From: Lolium rigidum
Taxonomy: Eukaryota; Streptophyta; Magnoliopsida; Poales; Poaceae
Direction of reading: 5' to 3'
NCBI RefSeq assembly: GCF_022539505.1
Contig: NC_061508.1
Coordinates: forward strand, 267,474,736 to 267,538,735
Length of the DNA: 64,000 nt
Below the pieces are notes generated by a model. It had not been told where the DNA came from, did not search any database, and saw nothing but the letters and a program-made list of their open reading frames with translations. A program made the translations under genes and the position numbers. This document shows, piece by piece, positions 45,732 through 56,388 of this stretch. The number at the start of each line of letters is the position of its first letter. The first letter of the stretch is position 1.

Positions 45732-47325
45732 TGATGCGCGTAAATGTACACGTCCGTTGGGAACCCCAAGAGGAAGGTATGATGCGCACAGTGGCAAGTT
45801 TTCCCTCAGAAAGAAACCAAGGTTTAATCGAACCAGGAGGAGCCAAGAAGCACGTTGAAGGTTGATGGTCGCGAAATGTGATGCGGCGCAACACCAGGGA
45901 TTCGGCGCCAACGCGGAACCTGCACAACACAACCCAAGTACTTTGCCCCAACGAAACAGTGAGGTTGTCAATCTCACCGGCTTGCTGTAACAAAGGATTA
46001 AACGTATCGAGTGGAAGATGTTTGCAAAGAAAATAGTAAAACGCAAGTAGTGCAGTAAATTGTATGCTATGTAAAGAATAGGACCGGGGTCCACAGTTCA
46101 CTAGAGGTGTCTCTCCCATAAGATAAAGCATGTTGGGTGAACAAATTACGGTCGGGCAATTGACAAATAGAGAAAGGCATAACAATGCATATACATGATA
46201 TGATAAATATAGTGAGATTTAATTGGGCATTACGACAAAGTACATAGACCGCCATCCAACTGCATCTATGCCTAAAAAGTCCACCTTCGGGTTATCATCC
46301 GAACCCCCTCCAGTATTAAGTTGCAAAGCAACAGACAATTGCATTAAGTATGGTGCGTAATGTAATCAACAACTACATCCTTAGACATAGCATCAATGTT
46401 TTATCCCTAGTGGCAACAACACATCACAACCTTAGAACCTACTGTCACGATCCCAGATTCAATGAAGGCATGAACCCACTATCGAGCATAAATACTCCCT
46501 CTTGGAGTTAAGAGCAAAAACTTGGCCAGAGCCTCTACTAATAACGGAGAGCATGCAAGATCATAAACAACACATAAACAATAGATTGATAATCACCATA
46601 ATCATAGTACTCTCTATCCATCGGATCCCGACAAACACAACATATAGTATTACGGATAGATGATCTTGATCATGTTAGGCAGCTCACAAGATCCAACAAT
46701 GAAGCACAACAAGGAGAAGACGACCATCTAGCTACTGCTATGGACCCATGGTCCAGGGGTGGACTACTCACTCATCACTCCGGAGGCGACCATGGCGGTG
46801 TAGAGTCCTCCGGGAGATGAATCCCCTCTCCGGCAGGGTGCGGAGAGCGATCTCCCGAATCCCCCGAGATGGGATTCGCGGCGGCGGCGTCTGCGGAAGG
46901 TTTTCCGTATCGTGGCTCTCGGTGCCGGGGGTTTCGCGACGGAAGCTTTAAGTAGGCGGAGGGTCAACGCGAGGGGCCACACGAGGGGCCCGAGGGGGTA
47001 GGTCGGCGCGGCCGGGGGCCTGGGCCGCGCCGGCCACCCTCCTGGCCTCCTCGTGGCCCCACTTCGTTAGGTCTTCGGTCTTCCGGAAGCTTCGTGCAAA
47101 AATAGGACCACGGGCGAAAGTTTCGTCCAATTCCGAGAATATTTCTTTACTAGGATTTACGAAACCAAAAACAGCAGAAAACGACAATCGGCTCTTCGGC
47201 ATCTTGTTAATAGGTTAGTTCCAGAAAATGCATAAATATGACATATAATGTGCATAAAACATGTAGGTATCATCAATAAAGTAGCATGGAACATAAGAAA
47301 TTATCGATACGTTGGAGACGTATCA
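45732..47325 (-). repeat. 3' LTR (1594 bp) of the nested gag-protease element
   Basis: TGATGCGCGTAAATGTACAC to GAGACGTATCA. It differs from the 5' LTR at 52265-53860 mostly at CAG/CTG trinucleotides. Confidence 0.95.
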
Positions 47326-49892
47326 AGCATCCCCAAGCTTAGTTCTGCTCGTCCCGAGCAGGTAAAACGATAACAAAGATAATTTCTGAAGTGACATGCC
47401 ATCATAATCTTGATCATACTATTTGTAAACATATGTAATGAATGCAGCGATCAAAGCAAAGGTAATGACATGAGTAAACAAGTGAATCATATGACAAAGA
47501 CTTTTCATGAATAGTACTTCAAGACAAGCATCAATAAGTCTTGCATAAGAGTTAACTCATAAAGCAATAAATCAAAGTAAAGGTGTTGAAGCAACACATA
47601 GGAAGATTAAGTTTCAGCGGTTGCTTTCAACTTGTAACATGTATATCTCATGGATATTGTCAACATAAAGTAATATAACAAGTGCAATATGCAAATATGT
47701 AGGAATCAATACACAGTTCACACAAGTGTTTGCTTCTTAGGTGGAAGGAGATAGGTAGACTGACTCAACAATAAAAGTAAAAGAAAGGTCCTTCAAGAGG
47801 AAAGCATCGATTGCTATATTTGTGCTAGAGCTTTGGTTTTAAAAACATCAAGAGAGCATAAAAGTAAAGTTTTGAGAGGTGTTTGTTGTTGTCAACGAAT
47901 GGTAATGGGTACTCTAACTACCTTATCAACCAGACTTTCAAGAGCGGCTCCCATGAAGGACGTTATTTCTACCACCGTGGTAGATCATCCCTCTTCTCTT
48001 TTGTTTACACATGTATTTTAGTGGGGTGGCACTCCTTCCAACCTTTCTTTCACAAACCATGGCTAACCGATTCCATCGGGTGCCCGCTCAACAATCTCAT
48101 ACCATGAAGGAGTGCCTTTTTATTTTAATTTTATTATGATGACACTCCTCCCCACCTTTGCTTTCTCAAGCCATGGCTAACCGATTCCATCGGGTGCCGT
48201 CCAACCTTTCACATACCATGGAGGAGTGTCTATTTGCAAAATTAAGTTGCTTACTGATAAATCAGAGCAAAACATGTGAAGAGAATTATTAGTGAAGTTA
48301 ATTAATTGGGGCTGGGAACCCCTTTGCCGGCTCTTTATGCAAAGTTATTGGATAAGCGGATGAAGCCACTAGTCCATTGTGAAAGTACGTCAGAAGTAAA
48401 TGACAAGATCGAAAGATAAAACACCACATACTTCCTCATGAGCTATAAAACATTGACACAAATAAGAGGTAATAACTTTTGAATTGTTTAAAGGTAGCAC
48501 TCAAGCAATTTACTTTGGAATGGCGGAGAAATACCATGTAGTAGGTAGTTATGGTGGACACAAATGGCATAGTAGTTGGCTCAAGGATTTTGGATGCATG
48601 AGAAGTATTCCCTCTCGATACAAGGTTTAGGCTAGCAAGGTTATTTGAAGCAAACTCAAGGATGAACAAGTGCAGCAAGACTCACATAAAGGACATATTG
48701 TAAACATTATAAGACTCTACACTGTCTTCCTTGTTGTTCAAAACTCAATACTAGATATTATCTAGACCTTAGAGAAACCAAATATGCAAATCAAATTTTA
48801 GCAAGCTCTATGTATTTCTTCATTAATGGGTGCAAAGCATATGATGCAAGAGCTTAAACATGAGCACAACAATTACCAAGTATCACATTATCCAAGACAT
48901 TTTAGAATTACTACATGTAGCATTTTCCAATTCCAACCATATAACAATTTAACGAAGAAGAAACTTCGCCATGAACATTATGAGTAAAGCCTAAGGACAC
49001 ATGTGTCCATATGCAACAACGGAGCGTGTCTCTCTCCCACAAAGTGAATGCTAGGATCCATCTTATTCAAACAAAAACAAAAACAAAAACAAACCGACGC
49101 TCCAAGTAAAGAACACAAGATGTGATTGAATAAAAATATAGTTTCGGGGAGGAACTCGATGATGTTGTCGATGAAGAAGGGGATGCCTTGGGCATCCCCA
49201 AGCTTAGACGCTTGAGTCTTCTTAAAATATGCAGGGGTGAACCACGGGGGCATCCCCAAGCTTAGAAGCTTTCACTCCTCTTGATCATAGTATATCATAC
49301 TCCTCTCTTGACCCTTGAAAACTTCCTTCACACCAAACTTCAAGCAAACTCATTAGAGGGTTAGTGCATCATTAATAATTCACACATTCAGAGGTGACAC
49401 AATCATTATTTTCACTTCTGGACATTGCATAATGCTACTGGACATTAGTGGATCAAAGAAATAAATCCAACATAGCAAAAGAGGCAATGCGAAATAAAAG
49501 GCAGAATCTGTCAAAAACAGAACAGTCCGTAAAGACGAATTTGGAGATGGCACCAGACTTGCTCAAATGGAAAAACTCAAAACTAATGAAAGTTGCGTAC
49601 ATATCTGAGGATCACGCTCGTAAATTGGCAGATTTTTTCGAATTTTCTACAGGGAACTGTGCCCAGATTCGTGACAGACAGCAATGCTGTTTCTGCGCAG
49701 CAATCCCAAATATAACATCAACTTTAACATAGAAACTTTACTTGGCACAAAAACATGATAAGGAGAGGTTGCTACAGTAGTAAACAACTTCCAAGACTCA
49801 ACAAAACAAAAAGTTGCTGTAGGTAAAAACATGGGTTGTCTCCCATAAGCGCTTTTCTTTAACGCCTTTCAGCTAGGCGCAGAAAGTGCAAA
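47326..49892 (-). other. 3' non-coding region of the nested gag-protease element
   Basis: PPT-like motifs are at 47327-47342, 49192-49207 and 49250-49265, with the GGGGATGCC/GGGCATCCCC palindrome near 49180-49200. A direct repeat (CCATGGCTAACCGATTCCAT) lies at 48057 and 48171. No ORF is supported. Confidence 0.75.
48020..48235. repeat. Two-copy direct repeat, about 114 bp period
   Basis: GACACTCCTCCC-type start, CCATGGCTAACCGATTCCAT and ATACCATGGAGGAGTG-type end occur twice, 114 bp apart. A related single copy, which starts just before 45721 and resumes after 53865, is the site where the whole element inserted into its host. Confidence 0.7.
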
Positions 49893-50622
49893 TCAAGTAA
49901 CATCGAGAGTAGAAGCATCAACATCATAACTTGTTCTAATAATAGAATCAAAAGGCAACTTCATTCTCTTTCTAGGGAAGTGTTCCATACCTTTCTTGAG
50001 AGGAAATTGATATTTAATATTACCTTCCCTCATATCAATAACCAGCACCAACAGTTCGAAGAAAAGGTCTTCCCAACACAATTGGACAAGATGTATTGCA
50101 TTCGATATCCAAGACAACAAAATCAACGGGGACAAGGTTATTGTTAACCGTAATATGCACATTATCAATCCTCCCCAAAGGTTTCTTTTTAACATTATCG
50201 GCAAGATTAACATCCAAATAACAATTCTTCAATGGTGGCAAGTCAAGCATATCATAAATCTTTTTAGGCATAACAGAAATACTTGCACCAAGATCACATA
50301 AAGCATTACATTCAAAGTCATTGAATTTCATTTTAATGATGGGCTCCCAACTATCTTCTAACTTTCTAGGAATAGAAGTTTCAAGTTTTAGTTTCTCTTC
50401 TCTAGCTTTTATGAGAGCATTTGTAATATGTTTTGTAAAGGCTAAATTTATAGCACTAGCATTAGGACTTTTAGCAAGTTTTTGTAAGAACTTTATAACT
50501 TCAGAGATGTGGCAATCATCAAAATCTAAATCATTATGAGCTACAGCAATGGGATCATTGTTCCCAAGGTTGGAAAAAATTTCAGCAGTTTTATCACAAG
50601 CGGTTTCAGCGAGTTTTAGCAA
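49893..50622 (-). pseudogene. Gypsy aspartic protease
   Basis: Conserved gag C-terminus (DDCHISEVIKFLQKLAKSPN), retropepsin active site in the form CDLGASISVMPKK, then ILGRPFLRTVGA. A 1-base shift at a CTG (about 50042) separates the final segment (REGNIKYQFPLKKG...DASTLDVT) from the rest. The homologue at 11800-12418 reads through without the shift. Confidence 0.8.
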
Positions 50623-52010
50623 TTTCAGGCGAGTTTTGTTCGCTTTGCACTAGGAGTAGAAACATTGCCAACACCAATTATTTTACCATTGATAGTAGGA
50701 GGTGCAGCAACGTGTGAAGAATTAGCATTACTAGTGGTGGTAATAGTCCAAACTTTAGCTACATTATTCTCTTTAGCTAGTTTTTCATTTTCTTCTCTAT
50801 CCCACCTAGCACGCAGTTCAGCCATTAATCTTATATTCTCATTAATTCTAACTTGGATGGCATTTGCTGTAGTAGTAATCTTATTATCAATATCATTATT
50901 AGGCATAACTTTCAATTTTAAAAGATTAACATCGGAGGCAAGTCTATCAACTCTAGAAGCAATAATATCAATTTTATCAAGCTTTTCCTCAACGTATTTG
51001 TTAAAAGCGGTTTGTGTACTAATAAATTCTTTAAGCATAGCTTCAAGACCAGAGGGTACATTCCTATTATTGTTGTAAGAATTCCCATAAGAATTACCAT
51101 AACCATTACCATTAGCAGAAGGATATGGCCTATAGTTATTACCGAGTTGTTCCTATAAGCATTGTTGTTGAAATTATTATTTTTAATGAAATTCACATCA
51201 ACATTTTCTTCTTGAGCAACCAATGAAGCTAAAGGAACATTATTTGGATCAACATTAGATCTACCATTCACAAGCATAGACATAATCACATCAATCTTAT
51301 CATTCAAGGAAGAGGTTTCTTCAACAGAATTTACCTTCTTACCTTGTGGAGCTCTTTCCGTGTGCCATTCAGAGTAATTTATCATCATATCATCAAGAAG
51401 TTTTGTAGCCGCCCCCAATGTGATGGACATAAAGGTACCTCCAGCAGCTGAATCCAATAAATTCCGCGAAGAAAAATTTAGTCCTGCATAGAAGGTTTGG
51501 ATGATCATCCAAGTAGTCGAGTCCATGGGTTGGGCAATTCTTTACCAAAGTTTTCATTCTCTCCCATGCTTGAGCAACATGTTCAGTATCTAATTGCTTA
51601 AAATTCATTATGCTACTTCTCAAAGATATAATTTTAGTGGGAGGATAATATCTACCAATAAAAGCATCCTTGCATTTAGTCCATGAATCAATACTATTCT
51701 TAGGCAAAGATAGCAACCAGTCTTTAGCTCTTCCTCTTAATGAGAAAGGAAATACTTTCAATTTAATAATATCACCATCTACATCCTTATACTTTTGCAT
51801 TTCACAAAGTTCAACAAAATTATTGAGATGGGCAGCAGCATCGTCAGAACTAACACCAGAAAATTGTTCTCTCATAACCAAATTCAGTAAAGCAGGTTTA
51901 ATTTCAAAGAATTCTGCTGTAGTAGCAGGTGGAGCAATAGGTGTGCATAGGAAATCATTATTATTTGCATTTGTGAAGTCACACAACTTAGTATTTTCAT
52001 GGTTGGCCAT
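50623..52010 (-). pseudogene. Gypsy gag, apparently frameshifted
   Basis: The start is ATG 52010 (MANHENTKLCDFTNANNN). The capsid core is typical of Retrotrans_gag: REQFSGVSSDDAAAHLNNF, FPFSLRGRAKDWLLSLP, SWTKCKDAFIGRYYPP, HVAQAWERMKTLVKNCP. Then follows an Asn/Gly-rich region and a C-terminal part with a coiled-coil-like segment (MLKEFISTQTAFNKYVEEKL, about 51038). The frame changes at about 51519, 51144, 50631 and 50611. Each of these sites is a CAG/CTG with one base added or missing, so the gene may be intact in the real genome. No zinc knuckle is visible. Confidence 0.8.
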
Positions 52011-52235
52011 TTTAGCAATAGTAAATAAAACAAACTAGATAAAGTAAATGCAAGTAACTAATTTTTTTGTGTTTTTGATATAGAGAGCAAGACGAGTAAA
52101 TAAAGTAAAACTAGCAACTAATTTTTTTGTGTTTTGATTTAGTGCAGCAAACAAAGTAGTAAATAAAATAAAGCAAGACAAAAACAAAGTAAAGAGATTG
52201 AGAAGTGGAGACTCCCCTTGCAGCGTGTCTTGATC

Positions 52236-52253
52236 TCCCCGGCAACGGCGCCA
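52236..52253 (-). other. Primer binding site, tRNA-Asp type
   Basis: On the minus strand, TGGCGCCGTTGCCGGGGA is an exact match to the complement of plant tRNA-Asp 3' end, 11 bases from the LTR at 52265. Confidence 0.9.
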
Positions 52254-52264
52254 GAAAACAGGCT

Positions 52265-53860
52265 TGATGCGCGTAAATGTACACGTCCGTTGGGAACCCC
52301 AAGAGGAAGGTATGATGCGCACGGTGGCAAGTTTTCCCTCGGAAAGAAACCAAGGTTTAATCGAACCGAGGAGGAGCCAAGAAGCACGTTGAAGGTTGAT
52401 GGTCGCGAAATGTGATGCGGCGCAACACCGGGGATTCCGGCGCCAACGCGGAACCTGCACAACACAACCCAAGTACTTTGCCCCAACGAAACGAGTGAGG
52501 TTGTCAATCTCACCGGCTTGCTGTAACAAAGGATTAAACGTATCGAGTGGAAGATGTTTGCAAAGAAAATAGTAAAACGCAAGTAGTGCAGTAAATTGTA
52601 TGCTATGTAAAGAATAGGACCGGGGTCCACAGTTCACTAGAGGTGTCTCTCCCATAAGATAAAGCATGTTGGGTGAACAAATTACAGTCGGGCAATTGAC
52701 AAATAGAGAAAGGCATAACAATGCATATACATGATATGATAAATATAGTGAGATTTAATTGGGCATTATGACAAAGTACATAGACCGCCATCCAACTGCA
52801 TCTATGCCTAAAAAGTCCACCTTCAGGTTATCATCCGAACCCCCTCCAGTATTAAGTTGCAAAGCAACAGACAATTGCATTAAGTATGGTGCGTAATGTA
52901 ATCAACAACTACATCCTTAGACATAGCATCAATGTTTTATCCCTAGTGGCAACAAGCACATCACAACCTTAGAACCTACTCGTCACGATCCCGGATTCAA
53001 TGAAGGCATGAACCCACTATCGAGCATAAATACTCCCTCTTGGAGTTAAGAGCAAAAACTTGGCCAGAGCCTCTACTAATAACGGAGAGCATGCAAGATC
53101 ATAAACAACACATAAACAATAGATTGATAATCACCATAATCATAGTACTCTCTATCCATCGGATCCCGACAAACACAACATATAGTATTACGGATAGATG
53201 ATCTTGATCATGTTAGGCAGCTCACAAGATCCAACAATGAAGCACAACAAGGAGAAGACGACCATCTAGCTACTGCTATGGACCCATGGTCCAGGGGTGG
53301 ACTACTCACTCATCACTCCGGAGGCGACCATGGCGGTGTAGAGTCCTCCGGGAGATGAATCCCCTCTCCGGCAGGGTGCCGGAGGCGATCTCCTGAATCC
53401 CCCGAGATGGGATTCGCGGCGGCGGCGTCTCTGGAAGGTTTTCCGTATCGTGGCTCTCGGTACTGGGGGTTTCGCGACGGAAGCTTTAAGTAGGCGGAGG
53501 GTCAACGCGAGGGGCCACACGAGGGGCCCAGGGGTAGGTCGGCGCGGCCAGGGCCTGGGCCGCGCCGGCCACCCTCCTGGCCTCCTCGTGGCCCCACTTC
53601 GTTAGGTCTTCGGTCTTCTGGAAGCTTCGTGCAAAAATAGGACCCTGGGCGAAAGTTTCGTCCAATTCCGAGAATATTTCTTTACTAGGATTTCTAAACC
53701 AAAAACAGCAGAAAACAGACAATCGGCTCTTCGGCATCTTGTTAATAGGTTAGTTCCAGAAAATGCATAAATATGACATATAATGTGCATAAAACATGTA
53801 GGTATCATCAATAAAGTAGCATGGAACATAAGAAATTATCGATACGTTGGAGACGTATCA
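52265..53860 (-). repeat. 5' LTR (1596 bp) of the nested gag-protease element
   Basis: TGATGCGCGTAAATGTACAC to GAGACGTATCA; partner of 45732-47325. GC-rich ORFs inside are not coding. Confidence 0.95.
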
Positions 53861-53865
53861 CTAAC

Positions 53866-55560
53866 CGAATCCTCGGGTGCCTTCCAACATTCACATACCA
53901 TGGAGGAGTGTCTATTTGCAAAATTAAGCTGCTTATTGATGAATCAGAGCAAAACATGTGAAGAGAATTATTAATGCAAGTTAATTAATTGAGGCTGGGA
54001 ACCTCATTGCCAGCTCTTTTTGCAAAATTATTGGATAAGCGGATGAAGCCACTAGTCCATTGTGAAAGTCTGTCAAAAGTAAATGACAAGATCGAAAGAT
54101 AAAACACCACATACTTCCTCATGAGCTATAAAACATTGACACAAATAAGAGGTGATAAGTTTTGAATTATTTAAAGGTAGCACTCAAGCAATTTACTTTG
54201 GAATGGCGGAGAAATACCATGTAGTAGGTAGGTATGGTGGACACAAATGGCATAGTGGTTGGCTCAAGGATTTTGGATGCATGAGAAGTATTCCCTCTCG
54301 ATACAAGGTTTAGGCTAGCAAGGTTTATTTGAAACAAACACAAGGATGAACCGGTGCAGCAAAACTCACATAAAAGACATATTGTAAACATTATAAGACT
54401 CTACACCGTCTTCCTTGTTGTTCAAACTCAATACTAGAAATTATCTAGACCTTAGAGAGACCAATTATGCAAACCAAATTTTAGCATGCTCTATGTATTT
54501 CTTCACTGATAGGTGCAAAGTATATGATTCAAGAGCTTAAACATGAGCACAACAATTGCCAAGTATCACATTATCCAAGACATTTTACCAATTACTACAT
54601 GTAGCATTTTCCAATTCCAACCATATAACAATTTAACGAAGAGGAAACTTCGCCATGAATATTATGAGCTAAGAACACATGTGTTCATACGAACCAGCGG
54701 AGTGTGTCTCTCTCCCACACAAGGATGAACTTATTCAGAGAACTAAGATAACAAAACAAAAATAAAAGCACACACGGACGCTCCAAGTAAAGTACATAAG
54801 ATGTGACCGAATAAAAATATAGTTTCGAGGGGAGGAACCCGATGATGTTGTCGATGAAGAAGGGGATGCCTTGGGCATCCCCAAGCTTAGACGCTTGAGT
54901 CTTCTTAGAATATGCAGGGATGAACCACGGGGGCATCCCCAAGCTTAGATCTTTCACTCCTCTTGATCATAGTATATCATACTCCTCTCTTGACCCTTGA
55001 AAACTTCCTTCACACCAAACTTCAAGCAAACTCATTAGAGGGTTAGTGCACAATTAATAATTCACATGTTCAGAGGTGACACAAACATTCTTTACACTTC
55101 TGGACATTGCACAAAACTTCTGAAAGTTAATGGAACAAAGAAACTCATTCAACTTAACAAAAGTGGCAATGCGAAATAAAAGACAGAATCTGTCAAAAAC
55201 AGAACAGTCCGTAAAGACGAATTTTAAAATGGCACCAGACTTGCTCAAACGGAAAAACTCAAAACTAATGAAAGTTGCGTACATATCTGAGGAACACGCA
55301 CGTAAATTGGCATATTTTTCTGAGTTACCTACAGAGAAAACAGCCCAGATTCGTGACAGATAGAAATCTGTTTCTGCGCAGAAATCCAAATCTAGTATCA
55401 ACCTTCGATTAGAGGCTTCACTTGGCACAACAAATCACAAAACTAAGATAAGGAGAGGTTGCTACAGTAGTAAACAACTTCCAAGACACAAATATAAAAC
55501 AAAGTACTGTAGCAAAATAACACATGGATTATCTCCCAAGAAGTTCTTTCTTTATAGCCA
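53866..55560 (-). other. 3' non-coding region of the non-autonomous element, piece 2
   Basis: Continues the host element after the nested insertion. PPT-like motifs at 54875-54890 and 54933-54948 and the associated palindrome near 54862-54882. Homologous to 9224-11790 and 47326-49892. No ORF is supported. Confidence 0.75.
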
Positions 55561-55580
55561 TTAAGATGGGCTCAGCAATT

Positions 55581-56225
55581 TTAATGATGATGCTCTCGCA
55601 AGAAATAGTATTTGAAGCAAAAGAGAGCATCAAGAGGCAAATTCAAAACACATTTAAGCCTAACATGCTTCCTATGCATAGGAATCTTGTAAATAAGCAA
55701 GTTCATGGAGAGCAAAGTAACAAGCATAGGAAGATAAAACAAGTGTAGCTTCAAAAATTTCAGCACATAGAGAGGTGTTTTAGTAACATGAAAATTTCTA
55801 CAACCATATTTTCCTCTCTCATAATAACTTTCAGTAGCATCATGAGCAAACTCAACAATATAACTATCACTTAAAGCATTCTTATCATGAGTTTCATGCA
55901 TAAAATTATTACTCTCCACATAAGCATAATCAATTTTATTAGTTGTAGTGGGAGCAAATTCAACAAAGTAGCTATCATTATTATTCTCATCATCAAATAT
56001 AGGAGGCATAGTATCATCAAAGTAAATTTTCTCCTCAATGCTTGGGGAACTAAAAATATCATGCTCATCAAAGCCAGCTTCCCCAAGCTTAGAATTTTCC
56101 ATAGCATTAGCAACAATAGTGTTCAAAGCATTCATATTAATATGTTCCATGGGTTTTTTAATTTTCGCATCAAACCATCCATGTCTTAAATCAGGAAATA
56201 GAATAAGAAGCTCGTTGTTGTCCAT
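55581..56225 (-). CDS. Conserved retroelement ORF of unknown function (214 aa)
   Basis: The only ORF of the complete non-autonomous element, starting ATG 56225, about 135 bp from the primer site. The N-terminus reads MDNNELLILFPDLRHGWFD. An acidic middle (DDTMPPIFDDENNND) is followed by a conserved block (DSYIVEF...YYERGKYGCRNFH, TKTPLYVLK) and a hydrophobic stretch (KLHLFYLPMLVTLLSMNLLI) that could span a membrane, then a basic tail. It is clearly homologous to 5364-5945. I see no Gag, protease or envelope signature. Since it is intact here and recognisable in another family, it may be under selection or simply spread with the elements. Confidence 0.65.
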   Translation of the reverse strand: MDNNELLILFPDLRHGWFDAKIKKPMEHINMNALNTIVANAMENSKLGEAGFDEHDIFSSPSIEEKIYFDDTMPPIFDDENNNDSYFVEFAPTTTNKIDYAYVESNNFMHETHDKNALSDSYIVEFAHDATESYYERGKYGCRNFHVTKTPLYVLKFLKLHLFYLPMLVTLLSMNLLIYKIPMHRKHVRLKCVLNLPLDALFCFKYYFLREHHH

Positions 56226-56301
56226 TATGCCTAACTAGTGTAAACAAGAAACCAAATGTCGCAATTGCAGAGTCTAAAGGAAATAGCTTCGAGCACACAC
56301 A

Positions 56302-56319
56302 CAACGGCGCCAGAAAAGT
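56302..56319 (-). repeat. Second, partial copy of the primer site
   Basis: CAACGGCGCCAGAAAAGT here is identical to 56369-56386, 67 bp away, including the spacer toward the LTR. Only the distal TCCCCGG part of the primer site is missing. Confidence 0.75.
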
Positions 56320-56360
56320 ACTTTACCTGGAACCGAAGTATGAGTGCCTTTTACCTTTCC

Positions 56361-56378
56361 TCCCCGGCAACGGCGCCA
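56361..56378 (-). other. Primer binding site, tRNA-Asp type
   Basis: Exact TGGCGCCGTTGCCGGGGA on the minus strand, 10 bases from the 5' LTR at 56389. Confidence 0.9.
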
Positions 56379-56388
56379 GAAAAGTGCT

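Larger units (their letters stand above)
45732..53860 (-). mobile_element. Complete gag-protease-only Gypsy element, target duplication CTAAC
   Basis: 8129 bp with LTRs at 45732-47325 (1594 bp) and 52265-53860 (1596 bp) and CTAAC at 45727-45731 and 53861-53865. The primer site is at 52236-52253. It encodes gag and protease only; the non-coding 3' region follows the protease directly. It is closely related to the truncated copy at 7626-12418. Size and content resemble the non-autonomous Sabrina-like group. Confidence 0.95.
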
